The position numbers and the translations under genes were made by a program. A stretch of 38,781 bases of DNA. Source: Oscillospiraceae bacterium (lineage in GTDB: Bacteria > Bacillota > Clostridia > Monoglobales > Monoglobaceae). The stretch's first letter is position 1; the number at the start of each line of letters is the position of its first letter. The stretch spans positions 1 through 38,781 of the forward strand of contig SVJR01000013.1 in assembly GCA_015068845.1 (NCBI GenBank), in the 5' to 3' direction. Positions 7,430 through 16,046 of the stretch are shown here, in pieces. The notes below the pieces were generated by a model. It ran no database searches, had not been told where the DNA came from, and saw only the letters and a list, made by a program, of their open reading frames with translations.

Positions 7430-8206
7430 ATGGTTAAAACTTCCGACCGGTATGTAGTCTTTCTTGATATTGACGGAACGCTTATGGGCAAAAATCCAAA
7501 AGCTCTCGAACAAAACCTCAGCATAATCCAAAAGGTTCGTTCTCTTGGTCATAAGGTGCTTATCAATACGGGACGGGCGACCTCATATATGCCAAAAGAC
7601 CTCAATTTGGTGAAGGATTTTGACGGCGTTGTTTCGGGCGCCGGGGCGATTGTCAGACTTGACGGCAAGGTTCTTTCCAGAAAGCTGATGAACTTTGATA
7701 TGGTAATAGAGGCGTGCAAGCTGTTTGCGGACTCGCCGATTTTATGCGTCCTTGAGGGTGAAGAAAATATATATTATTTTGCCGAAGACCGACTTGAACG
7801 AGAAGGTTGGATACGACTTGATAAGAGTAACTATGCCAATATAATAACTCCGGATATTCCGGTGGAAAAGTTCACGGTTCTCGGAACAATTTCAAAGGAG
7901 ATTTCGACAGCTTTAAACGAGGAGTGCGTTTTAATTCAAAACCCGGCATACGGTGAAATAATCCGGCGAGACTGCAGTAAAGCAAGCGCGATGAAAATTG
8001 TGGCAGACTACCTTGATATACCGATGTCACACTGCATAGCAATGGGTGACAGTATGAATGATTATGATATGATAGAGGCAGCAGGTGTCGGAGTTGCTAT
8101 GGGAAATGCGATAGACAAAATAAAAGAAATTGCGGATTTTACAACAAGCGATGTAAATGAAGCAGGTGTAGCCGAAGCGCTGATTAAAATATTCGATTTA
8201 AAATAA
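7430..8206 (+). CDS. HAD-superfamily phosphatase, Cof/YidA-like (HAD-IIB)
   Basis: 258 residues. Motif I is FLDIDGTLMG with the nucleophile Asp13 and the acid Asp15. The Cof-type cap follows, and the C-terminal motif GDSMNDYDMIEAAGVGVAMGNA holds the Mg2+-binding acids. Cof-type HAD proteins are cytosolic Mg-dependent phosphatases acting on sugar phosphates, FMN or similar small molecules; the substrate is not predictable from sequence. The RBS AGGAGG lies just before ATG 7430. The gene is 13 bases ahead of the lipid kinase, so the two are cotranscribed. Confidence 0.88.
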   Translation: MVKTSDRYVVFLDIDGTLMGKNPKALEQNLSIIQKVRSLGHKVLINTGRATSYMPKDLNLVKDFDGVVSGAGAIVRLDGKVLSRKLMNFDMVIEACKLFADSPILCVLEGEENIYYFAEDRLEREGWIRLDKSNYANIITPDIPVEKFTVLGTISKEISTALNEECVLIQNPAYGEIIRRDCSKASAMKIVADYLDIPMSHCIAMGDSMNDYDMIEAAGVGVAMGNAIDKIKEIADFTTSDVNEAGVAEALIKIFDLK

Positions 8207-8219
8207 CGGAGGGACGAGA

Positions 8220-9107
8220 ATGAGCGGAAAACTGTTGTTTATACTCAATCCGCGCGCGGGTAAGGGTAAAATAAAAAATAAGCTTATGGAGATAATTGAT
8301 ATCTTCGTTAAAGACGGCTGGACAGTTACTGTTCATACAACACAAACTGTAAAGGATGCGTATGAAACGGTCAATAAAAACGGTTCAAAATATGACCGTA
8401 TTGTTGTGTCCGGCGGTGACGGAACACTCAATGAGGTAATTCGTGGACTTATGACTCTGGGTGAATCAAAAAGACCGGCAATCGGCTACATTCCGGCAGG
8501 CACGGTGAACGATTTTGCGTCCAATCTGCGGATATCAAAAAATATGAAAAAGGCAGCGGAGAATATTGTCTCCGGAACAGAGTTTAAGTGCGATATTGGT
8601 GAATTTAACAATAAAAACTTTGTATACATTGCAGCATTCGGAGCGTTTACCAATGTCTCATACGAAACTCCGCAGCAGAACAAAAATATACTCGGGCAGT
8701 CAGCGTATCTGCTGGAAGGCATAAAACAGCTTTCGTCCCTTAAATCATATAAGCTTAAAGTAAAGTATGACGGCAACGAAATTGAGGATGAATTTATCCT
8801 TGGTATGGTTGCCAACAGCAACCGAATTGCCGGTATGAAAAGCAGAGCACTCAAAGCCCAGCTTAACGACGGCTTGTTTGAGGTAATGCTAATTAAACAG
8901 CCCAAAACTGTTTTTGAAAGTAATGATATAATTTCAAAGCTTGCAATAGGCGACCTTTCGGGAAATTCATTCTATGTTTTCCGGACCGAAAAGATAGAAT
9001 TCATATCAGAGGAAAGTATTCCGTGGACGCTTGACGGCGAGTTTGGCGGTTCGGTGTCTGGTGCAGAAATCAGCGTAAAAAAAGAAGCGGTAACACTCAT
9101 CTTTTGA
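8220..9107 (+). CDS. Diacylglycerol/lipid kinase, YegS/DgkB/BmrU family
   Basis: 295 residues with N-terminal LLFILNPRAGKGK and the catalytic nucleotide loop VVSGGDGTLNEVIRGL (GGDGTLNE about residues 65-72). GYIPAGTVNDFASNL follows, all hallmarks of the diacylglycerol kinase catalytic domain (DAGK_cat). Such enzymes phosphorylate diacylglycerol or related lipids with ATP and recycle diacylglycerol released during lipoteichoic acid synthesis. The C-terminal part (WTLDGEFGGSVSGAEISVKKEAVTLIF) matches the usual second domain. RBS GGAGGGACGAG. It sits between HAD and hydF in the same operon. The true lipid substrate is not shown. Confidence 0.9.
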   Translation: MSGKLLFILNPRAGKGKIKNKLMEIIDIFVKDGWTVTVHTTQTVKDAYETVNKNGSKYDRIVVSGGDGTLNEVIRGLMTLGESKRPAIGYIPAGTVNDFASNLRISKNMKKAAENIVSGTEFKCDIGEFNNKNFVYIAAFGAFTNVSYETPQQNKNILGQSAYLLEGIKQLSSLKSYKLKVKYDGNEIEDEFILGMVANSNRIAGMKSRALKAQLNDGLFEVMLIKQPKTVFESNDIISKLAIGDLSGNSFYVFRTEKIEFISEESIPWTLDGEFGGSVSGAEISVKKEAVTLIF

Positions 9108-9126
9108 TGCGACAAGGAGCAGTATT

Positions 9127-10314
9127 ATGGAAAAAACACCTCTTGCAATGCGAAAAAATATAGCAATATTCGGCAACACCAATGCGGGTAAGTCAAGCCT
9201 TTTTAATGCTCTTCTGGGTCAGGAAATGTCAATTGTTTCCGAGGTCAGCGGAACAACCACCGACCCGGTTATCAAGGCTATGGAGCTTATCCCTTACGGC
9301 CCCGTAACCCTGATTGATACGGCAGGCCTTGGCGACGAAACAGTGCTTGGCGAAAAACGAATGGAAAAAACACGGGATATTTTATCAAGGTGTGACCTTG
9401 TTATTCTTGTGAATGATATAATGAATATCGGGCGTCACTTTGATTTCGGCAAATTACCGGTAATCCGTGTTTATACAAAATGCGATATTGCAGGCTTTGA
9501 TGCGGTAAATGCGGTAAGGGGTAAAGATAAAGACGCAGTTTTTGTTTCTGAATACTCTGAATCGGCACTTGCCCCTCTTAAAGAAAAGATGATATCCGAG
9601 CTGCAAAAGCAGGAGCGTGACGATGAAACTTTACTTGGCAATATCCTGACAGAGGGCAGTATGGTGGTACTGGTTATTCCGATTGATGCGGCGGCTCCAA
9701 AGGGCAGAATAATTATGCCGCAGGTTCAGACAATCCGTGATTGTCTTGACCACGGAATAAAGGCGGTTTGTGTAACACCTGACCGTCTAAAAGAGACGCT
9801 TTCAGAGCTTAAAACGGTTGATTTGGTTGTCACGGACTCTCAGGCATTTGCCGAGGTGAACGAAATCATTCCGCCCGATGCAAGGCTTACATCGTTTTCG
9901 ATGCTTTTAGCAAATCAGAAGGGCAGGATTGAACAGCTGATAGAAGGCACAAGGGTTATAAAAGACCTTAAAGACGGTGATGAAATACTCATGCTTGAGG
10001 CCTGCACACACAGCACGACTCACGACGATATAGGCAAGGTCAAAATACCGGCAATGCTTCAAAAAAAGACAGGCAAAAAACTTAACTTTACGCACCTTTC
10101 GGGTTATGACTTCCCTAAGGATTTGTCAAAGTACAGCCTTGTGATTCAGTGCGGTGGTTGTATGATAAACAAAAAGGCTATACTGAACCGACTTGATGTG
10201 TTTGATGAACAAGGGATACCGGTCACGAACTACGGTGTGGTTCTGGCATATTTATCCGGAATACTCGACCGTGCATCCGAAATTTTTCTTGACAATCAGA
10301 ATGGCATAATATAA
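9127..10314 (+). CDS. hydF: [FeFe]-hydrogenase maturation GTPase HydF
   Basis: 395 residues. The N-terminal GTPase domain has P-loop GNTNAGKSS (16-24), the GTTTDPV switch and DTAGLGDE. The C-terminal [4Fe-4S] site is Cys293-x-His295 (EACTHSTTHDD) plus Cys342-x2-Cys345 (IQCGGC), matching the HydF CxH...CxxC pattern, though the residue before Cys342 is Gln where the family consensus often has His. HydF is the scaffold on which HydE and HydG build the diiron subcluster before delivery to hydrogenase. RBS AAGGAGC. No hydE, hydG or hydrogenase gene lies in the window, so the maturation set is dispersed. It indicates anaerobic fermentative metabolism. Confidence 0.95.
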   Translation: MEKTPLAMRKNIAIFGNTNAGKSSLFNALLGQEMSIVSEVSGTTTDPVIKAMELIPYGPVTLIDTAGLGDETVLGEKRMEKTRDILSRCDLVILVNDIMNIGRHFDFGKLPVIRVYTKCDIAGFDAVNAVRGKDKDAVFVSEYSESALAPLKEKMISELQKQERDDETLLGNILTEGSMVVLVIPIDAAAPKGRIIMPQVQTIRDCLDHGIKAVCVTPDRLKETLSELKTVDLVVTDSQAFAEVNEIIPPDARLTSFSMLLANQKGRIEQLIEGTRVIKDLKDGDEILMLEACTHSTTHDDIGKVKIPAMLQKKTGKKLNFTHLSGYDFPKDLSKYSLVIQCGGCMINKKAILNRLDVFDEQGIPVTNYGVVLAYLSGILDRASEIFLDNQNGII

Positions 10315-10361
10315 AATTAAAATATACAATAATTTAACCTAATATGAAAGGTGGAATAAAA

Positions 10362-11219
10362 ATGGATACTACATTAGTTGTAATGGCTGCAGGTATGGGT
10401 AGTAGATTTGGCGGACTCAAGCAGATGACCCCTGTTGGCCCCGGCGGAGAGTTCCTGATGGATTTTTCAGCATACGATGCAAAACAGGCAGGCTTTAGCA
10501 AAGTCGTTTTTGTTATAAAAAAAGAGATGGAAGAGGACTTCAACCGCATCGTTGGCGAGCGTGTTAAAAAGTACATAGATGTTGACTATGTGTTCCAGAC
10601 AATGGACGAACTTCCCAAAGGCAGAGTTAAGCCCTTTGGTACAGGTCACGCAATTCTTTGCTGCCGCGATAAGGTAAAAACTCCCTTTGCAATAATCAAT
10701 GCGGACGATTACTACGGCAAGCAGGGTTATGTTGAAATCAACAACTTCCTTAAAGCAGCAAACAAAGGCGAATATGCAATGGTTGCATACGACCTTGCAA
10801 TGACAACTACCGAAAACGGAACAGTTACCCGTGGCGTATGTCAGGTGGAAGACGGATTCCTCACAGGTATCCGTGAAACTCAGGGCATTAAAGGTTACGA
10901 GTATTGCGAGGACGGTGAAACAGTTCATCCTCTCCCCAAGGACACAGTTGTTTCAATGAATCTCTGGGGCTTTACTCCCGAATTTTTTGAATATCTTGAC
11001 CGTGAATTTGAGAACTTCAAAAAGACAGCAAATCTCCTTAAGGACGAATTCCTTATCCCCGGCGTTGTTGATATTCTTATCAAGAACGGCGATGCATCGG
11101 TAAAGGTTCTCAGAAGCTCTGACCGTTGGTACGGAATGACATATCGTGAAGACCACGAAACTGTTATGGCGGCTATGAAAGAGCTTTGCGATAAGGGCGG
11201 ATACAACGGTATTTCCTAA
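10362..11219 (+). CDS. Sugar-phosphate nucleotidyltransferase-like protein
   Basis: 285 residues from ATG 10362, chosen because AAAGGTGG precedes it at normal distance; an in-frame ATG at 10344 lies upstream of that site. The N-terminus TTLVVMAAGMGSRFGGLKQ is the NTP-binding signature of the RfbA/GalU/GlmU transferase fold. FGTGHAILCC and the metal-binding NADDYYG follow. These enzymes join an NTP to a sugar-1-phosphate. This short single-domain form, common in Clostridia, has no left-handed helix repeat, and its sugar is not predictable. It follows hydF by 47 bases and ends at a strong terminator. Confidence 0.85.
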   Translation: MDTTLVVMAAGMGSRFGGLKQMTPVGPGGEFLMDFSAYDAKQAGFSKVVFVIKKEMEEDFNRIVGERVKKYIDVDYVFQTMDELPKGRVKPFGTGHAILCCRDKVKTPFAIINADDYYGKQGYVEINNFLKAANKGEYAMVAYDLAMTTTENGTVTRGVCQVEDGFLTGIRETQGIKGYEYCEDGETVHPLPKDTVVSMNLWGFTPEFFEYLDREFENFKKTANLLKDEFLIPGVVDILIKNGDASVKVLRSSDRWYGMTYREDHETVMAAMKELCDKGGYNGIS

Positions 11220-11231
11220 AACATAAAATTT

Positions 11232-11265
11232 AAAACACCGGAGCGAAATCTCCGGTGTTTTTTTG
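11232..11265 (+). terminator. Intrinsic terminator after the nucleotidyltransferase
   Basis: Stem AAAACACCGGAG / CTCCGGTGTTTT (12 bp), loop CGAAAT, followed by a T-tract. It ends the HAD-to-nucleotidyltransferase operon. Confidence 0.93.
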
Positions 11266-11303
11266 TATATATTTAAGGGTTATAAGGAATTATAAAAAAT
11301 ATC

Positions 11304-11332
11304 TTTACATTGTAAAATTTTTCTGCTATACT
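11304..11332 (+). promoter_or_regulatory. Promoter of the topoisomerase pair
   Basis: TTTACA (11304-11309), 17-base spacer, TATACT (11327-11332). It leaves a leader of about 80 bases to the GTG start at 11418. Confidence 0.7.
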
Positions 11333-11417
11333 GTATATTGTGAAAAAATATATGCAAATTTACTACATATTGTTGATGTGATATATTGAGCAGTAAAAGA
11401 CGGAGGTATATACAAAA

Positions 11418-13397
11418 GTGTGTGCAAAAACTTACAACGACGACAGCATTGTATCGCTTAAAGGTGCGGACAGAGTACGAAAGCGTCCGGCGGTTATTTT
11501 TGGCTCGGATGGCATTGAGGGCTGTCAGCACTCGGTATTTGAAATACTTTCAAACTCCATTGACGAGGCGCGTGAAGGCCACGGCAAGCTTATTACCGTG
11601 CGCAGATTTCTGGATAAGTCCATAGAGGTGGAGGATCAGGGCCGCGGTATTCCCGTTGACTACAACCAGCGCGAGGAACGGTTCAACTGGGAGCTTGTCT
11701 TTTGTGAGATGTACGCAGGAGGTAAGTATAAAAACAATTCCGGCGAGAACTATGAGTTCAGTTTGGGCCTGAATGGCCTTGGTACTTGTGCAACTCAGTA
11801 CAGCTCGGAATATATGGATGTTGAAATCCTGCGTGACGGCTTCAAGTTTGAACTGCACTTTGAAAAAGGCGAAAATATAGGCGGACTCCAGAAAACCGAG
11901 TTTAGGCACAGACATACAGGTACAAAAATCCGCTGGAAGCCCGACCTTGAAGTTTTTACCGACATAAATGTTCCTCTTGAATATTACTGCGATGTAATGA
12001 AAAAGCAGGCTGTTGTCAATTCGGGAGTAAAGTTTGTCCTCTACAATGAAACAGACCCCGGCAAGTTTGAAAAGTTCGAGTTTGAATACACAAACGGCAT
12101 AGTTGACTACCTGACCGAACTGTGTGGCGGAAAGGAAAAGACTTTGCCCCACTATATCGAAACCGAACGCCGAGGCCGTGACCGTGAGGATAAGGAAGAA
12201 TACAAGGTTAAAATGAGCTTTGCGTTCTGTATGAATAATGATGTAAATGCGATTGAATATTACCATAACTCCAGCTTCCTTGAACACGGCGGTGCGCCGG
12301 ATAAGGCGGTGCGTAATGCATTTGTTTACGCAATAGACAAGTATCTCAAGGCAAACGGCAAATACACCAAAAACGAGTCAAAAATTCTCTTTGCCGATGT
12401 TCAGGACAGCCTTTGCCTGATAAGCAACTCGTTCTCAACCCTCACAAGCTACGAGAACCAGACGAAAAAAGCGATTACAAACAAGTTTATTCAGGAGGCA
12501 ATGACCGAGTTCCTCCGAGAACAGCTTGATGTATATTTTATTGAAAATAAAATGGACGCCGAAAAACTGGCAGAGCAGGTTCTTGTTAATAAGCGCAGCC
12601 GTGAAACTGCGGAAAAAACACGAACTACAATGAAAAAGAAGCTCGATGTCAAGATGGATGCTGTCAACCGTGTTAAAAAATTCGTAGATTGCCGAAGCAA
12701 AGACAAGTCCAAGCGTGAAATCTACATCGTGGAGGGTGATTCAGCGCTTGGTGCATGTAAGCTCGGCCGTGACAGTGAATTCCAGGCAATCATTCCTCTG
12801 CGTGGTAAAATTCTCAACTGTCTTAAAGCAGACTACGACAGAATTTTCAAAAGCGATGTAATTGTTGACCTGCTTAAGGTCCTTGGTTGCGGTGTCGAGA
12901 TAAACTCAAAAAGCAATAAGGATTTGAATTCCTTTGATATAAACAACTTAAGATGGAACAAGGTTATAATCTGTACCGATGCCGATGTTGATGGCTTCCA
13001 GATTCGCACGCTGGTTCTGACAATGATTTACCGCCTTGCCCCAACCCTTATCGATCAGGGCTATGTTTATATAGCAGAATCCCCTCTCTATGAGATAAAT
13101 TCAAAAAACAAAACTTACTTCGCATTTGACGAGAAGGAGAAGGCAGATATTCTCAAAAAGCTTGAGGGTCAAAAGTACACAATTCAGCGAAGCAAGGGTC
13201 TTGGCGAAAACCAGCCCGAAATGATGTGGGAAACAACAATGAACCCCGAAACCAGAAGACTAATCAAGGTAATGCCCGATGATGTAGAAAAAACCAAGGA
13301 AGTATTTGAACTTCTGCTTGGCGATAACCTCGCAGGCAGAAAAGAACACATCGCCGAAAATGGCTACAAGTATATCGATTTTACGGACCTTATGTAG
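11418..13397 (+). CDS. Type IIA DNA topoisomerase B subunit, ParE/GyrB-like, divergent
   Basis: 659 residues from GTG 11418 behind GGAGG. It has a GHKL ATPase domain with FEILSNSIDEAREG (the catalytic Glu and Mg-binding Asn), VEDQGRGIPV (adenine-binding Asp) and the ATP lid GLNGLGTC, where most GyrB/ParE have G-L-H-G-V-G. The TOPRIM domain has IVEGDSALGACKLGRDSEFQ (usual EGDSAGGSAKQGRD) and DADVDGFQIRTL (usual DADVDGAHIRTL). It works with the A subunit at 13467 to pass one duplex through another using ATP. The metal-binding acids are all kept, so the enzyme should be active. The departures mark it as a second, clostridial-type topoisomerase rather than the main gyrase. Calling it topoisomerase IV is an inference. 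Confidence 0.85.
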   Translation: MCAKTYNDDSIVSLKGADRVRKRPAVIFGSDGIEGCQHSVFEILSNSIDEAREGHGKLITVRRFLDKSIEVEDQGRGIPVDYNQREERFNWELVFCEMYAGGKYKNNSGENYEFSLGLNGLGTCATQYSSEYMDVEILRDGFKFELHFEKGENIGGLQKTEFRHRHTGTKIRWKPDLEVFTDINVPLEYYCDVMKKQAVVNSGVKFVLYNETDPGKFEKFEFEYTNGIVDYLTELCGGKEKTLPHYIETERRGRDREDKEEYKVKMSFAFCMNNDVNAIEYYHNSSFLEHGGAPDKAVRNAFVYAIDKYLKANGKYTKNESKILFADVQDSLCLISNSFSTLTSYENQTKKAITNKFIQEAMTEFLREQLDVYFIENKMDAEKLAEQVLVNKRSRETAEKTRTTMKKKLDVKMDAVNRVKKFVDCRSKDKSKREIYIVEGDSALGACKLGRDSEFQAIIPLRGKILNCLKADYDRIFKSDVIVDLLKVLGCGVEINSKSNKDLNSFDINNLRWNKVIICTDADVDGFQIRTLVLTMIYRLAPTLIDQGYVYIAESPLYEINSKNKTYFAFDEKEKADILKKLEGQKYTIQRSKGLGENQPEMMWETTMNPETRRLIKVMPDDVEKTKEVFELLLGDNLAGRKEHIAENGYKYIDFTDLM

Positions 13398-13466
13398 TCT
13401 TGGATAAATTCACTTATCATCTGAGTTTGTGCATTACTGTTTGTAAGTTTGAAAGGAAAAAGAAAT

Positions 13467-15701
13467 ATGGCAAGAAAAGCAAGTACAAAAAAATCTGCCG
13501 AGGCCAAGCCGATGAAGGAGCCAATCATTGACAATCAGCAGATAACATATACGCTTGAGAGCAACTATATGCCCTATGCAATGAGCGTTATAATTTCCCG
13601 TGCAATCCCCGAGATTGACGGGTTCAAGCCGTCACACAGAAAACTTTTATACACAATGTATAAAATGGGACTGATTAACGGTGCCCGTATCAAATCTGCA
13701 AATGTCGTTGGCCGTACTATGCAGCTGAACCCTCACGGTGATGCGGCAATATACGAAACAATGGTTCGTCTTACCGAGGGTCATCAGGCGCTTTTGCATC
13801 CTCTGGTTGATTCCAAGGGTAACTTCGGCCGCCAGTATTCAAGGGATATGGCGTACGCCGCAGCCCGTTATACCGAGGTCAAGCTGTCTAAGGTCTGCTC
13901 CGAAATTTTTTGCGATATAGACAAAGATACGGTAGACTTTGTTGATAACTATGACGGAAGTCTAAAGGAGCCGACACTTCTGCCGGTAAGCTTCCCCAAT
14001 ATTCTCGTTAACCCCAATCAGGGTATCGCAGTAGGTATGGCGTCCAATATATGCAGCTTTAACCTCAAAGAAATCTGCGATGCTACAATCAAACTGATGA
14101 AGAACCCCGAAAGTGATATTCTTGATGTGCTTAAAGCTCCGGACTTCTCAACCGGCGGTCAGGTGGTTTACGACGAGGAGTCTTTAAAGGAAATTTATTC
14201 AACCGGCCGTGGCTCTGTAAAGCTCCGTGCCAAGTACGAATACGACAAAAAAGCCAACTGTATTGACATAAAGGAAATTCCCTACACAACAACAGTTGAA
14301 GCAATTATCGAAAAGATAATCGAGTTGATTAAAGCCGGCAAGCTGAAAGAGGTTGCTGATATCCGTGACGAAACCGACCTCAGCGGTCTTAAGGTCACCA
14401 TTGACCTCAAAAAGGGCACTGACCCTCACAAACTGATGGCAAAGCTCTTTAAAATGACAACACTCCAGGACAGCTTCGGCTGTAACTTCAATATTCTTGT
14501 TGAAGGTTCGCCTATGGTTCTCGGCGTTACGGATATAATCTGCGAATGGCTCAGATTCCGCAAGAACTGTATCAAACGCGGTATCCGGTTTGATATCGAC
14601 AAAAAAAGTGCACGCCTGCACCTTTTGAAAGGTCTTGAAAAGATACTCCTCGATATCGACAAAGCGGTAAGGATTGTCCGTGAAACCGAGGAAGACGCAA
14701 TGGTTGTCTCCAACTTGATGGAAGGCTTCGGTATCGACGAGGTTCAGGCGGAATTTGTTGCTGAAATCAAGCTGCGTAACCTCAATAAAGAATACATTCT
14801 TAAACAGACAGCTGAAATTAAAAAGCTTGAGGAAGAACTTGCAGAGCTTCGTGACACTCTTGAAAATAACAAGAAAATCGAGAAGATTATCGAAAAACAG
14901 CTGAAGGAAATATCAAAGAAATTCGGCGTTGAACGAAAAACCGAGATTGTCTATGACGAGGTTGTGGATTATAGCGAAGCACAGGAAGAGGTTGAAAGCT
15001 ATCCTGTTAAAATTTTCAGAACAGCAGACGGCTACCTCAAGAAGATTTCACTTCTGTCACTCCGATTCAGCGGCGAACAGAAGGTTAAGGAAAATGACAG
15101 GATAGTTCAGTGCATCGACTCGGACAATACGGCAGAGCTCCTTGTGTTCTCAAGCTCGGGCGAGGTTTACAAAATCAAGGAGCACGAAGTTCCTGACGGC
15201 AAGGCAAGCCTTTTGGGTGAATACCTGCCCAATCTCCTGCAAATGGGCCCCGATGAAAGGGTAACAGGAATGGTGGTGACACGCGACTTTGAAGGTCATA
15301 TCCTGTTCTGTTTTGAAAACGGTAAGGTTGCAAAGGTTGAGCTCAAGGGTTACCAGACAAAGCAGAATCGCAAAAAGCTTACCAATGCATATTCGATTGT
15401 GTCGCCGCTCGTTCAGGCAATTTATATAAGGGAAGACTGCGATGTTTGTCTTATCAGCAATGCGGGTAAAGCCCTTGTGTTCAATACCGAAAAAATAGCG
15501 GCAAAATCCACAAAGAGCACTCAGGGTGTAAGCGTTATGCAGCCTACCAAAAACAGCATAGTTTCAGAGGCGAAGCTTGCTGAGGAAACGGGATTTAAGG
15601 ATATAAAGCACTACCGTCCTAAAAACATTCCAGCAAAAGGTTCTTTTGTCCGTCCCGAGGACGAGGGAACCGAGCAAATGACATTGTTTGAAGAAATATA
15701 A
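13467..15701 (+). CDS. Type IIA DNA topoisomerase A subunit, ParC/GyrA-like, divergent
   Basis: 744 residues from ATG 13467 with GAAAGGAAAAAG upstream; an earlier in-frame start at 13449 precedes this site. The breakage-reunion domain begins NYMPYAMSVIISRAIPEIDG, with FKPSHRKLLYTMYKMG and the active-site Tyr in AAARYTEVKLSKV. A coiled-coil arm with many Lys/Glu (about residues 440-490) follows. The C-terminal beta-pinwheel lacks a clear GyrA-box (QRRGGRG) and has KSTKSTQGVSV in the region, so wrapping activity like gyrase is unlikely and a ParC-type decatenase is favoured. It is coupled with the B subunit 69 bases upstream, with no promoter seen between them. Confidence 0.85.
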   Translation: MARKASTKKSAEAKPMKEPIIDNQQITYTLESNYMPYAMSVIISRAIPEIDGFKPSHRKLLYTMYKMGLINGARIKSANVVGRTMQLNPHGDAAIYETMVRLTEGHQALLHPLVDSKGNFGRQYSRDMAYAAARYTEVKLSKVCSEIFCDIDKDTVDFVDNYDGSLKEPTLLPVSFPNILVNPNQGIAVGMASNICSFNLKEICDATIKLMKNPESDILDVLKAPDFSTGGQVVYDEESLKEIYSTGRGSVKLRAKYEYDKKANCIDIKEIPYTTTVEAIIEKIIELIKAGKLKEVADIRDETDLSGLKVTIDLKKGTDPHKLMAKLFKMTTLQDSFGCNFNILVEGSPMVLGVTDIICEWLRFRKNCIKRGIRFDIDKKSARLHLLKGLEKILLDIDKAVRIVRETEEDAMVVSNLMEGFGIDEVQAEFVAEIKLRNLNKEYILKQTAEIKKLEEELAELRDTLENNKKIEKIIEKQLKEISKKFGVERKTEIVYDEVVDYSEAQEEVESYPVKIFRTADGYLKKISLLSLRFSGEQKVKENDRIVQCIDSDNTAELLVFSSSGEVYKIKEHEVPDGKASLLGEYLPNLLQMGPDERVTGMVVTRDFEGHILFCFENGKVAKVELKGYQTKQNRKKLTNAYSIVSPLVQAIYIREDCDVCLISNAGKALVFNTEKIAAKSTKSTQGVSVMQPTKNSIVSEAKLAEETGFKDIKHYRPKNIPAKGSFVRPEDEGTEQMTLFEEI

Positions 15702-15795
15702 ATTTTGGGGATGCTAAAATAGTCCAGACCGCAAAAAGACGGGAAAAATCAAAGAGTATTTCCTGGGAAGTAGCAATAAAAATTATTACAAATGT

Positions 15796-15832
15796 AGAAA
15801 AATCGCATTGTTATGCGATTTTTCTGCTTTTA
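15796..15832 (+). terminator. Intrinsic terminator after the topoisomerase A gene
   Basis: 13-bp stem AGAAAAATCGCAT / ATGCGATTTTTCT with loop TGTT, then GCTTTTATAGTCTTTTT. It lies about 95 bases after the stop. The repeat element starts some 20 bases later. Confidence 0.85.
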
Positions 15833-15843
15833 TAGTCTTTTTG

Positions 15844-15940
15844 CTACGCACAAACCTCGCCTCTCGACGTACACCAGTACGCCTTCGGATGACCCAAAGT
15901 CAAGACTTTGGGTCGGTTTGTGTGTTCTGAATCAATTTTA
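15844..15940. repeat. Intergenic repeat element, structured, related to the pair at 24278-24465
   Basis: The gap 15702-16046 holds no gene beyond the terminator and this element. Nested inverted repeats are CGTAC/GTACG (15868-15881), a perfect 11-bp hairpin GACCCAAAGTC/GACTTTGGGTC (15891-15914) and the flanking CACAAACC (15849-15856) with GGTTTGTG (15915-15922). It ends TCTGAATCAATTTTA. Order and wording match the copies near 24300 (CCAACC, GTAC-x-GTAC hairpin, GGTCGG, TCTAAATCAATTTT), so it is a diverged member of one family. A further hairpin TTTAAAAAC/GTTTTTAAA follows at 15963-15983. Confidence 0.6.
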
Positions 15941-16046
15941 CCTATCCCCTGATGGAGGAATATTTAAAAACTATGTTTTTAAACAGCCCTCTTTTGCACG
16001 AATAATACAACCTGATTGCTTCATAAAATTCACCAGAGGTGATTTG

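Noticed and set aside
11550-12287. 245-codon frame on the minus strand inside the topoisomerase B gene
   Set aside because: Antisense to a clear ATPase domain; composition is that of a shadow frame.
15813-16046. Upstream in-frame extension of cwlD
   Set aside because: It covers a terminator arm and the repeat element; the RBS and membrane anchor place the start at 16047.
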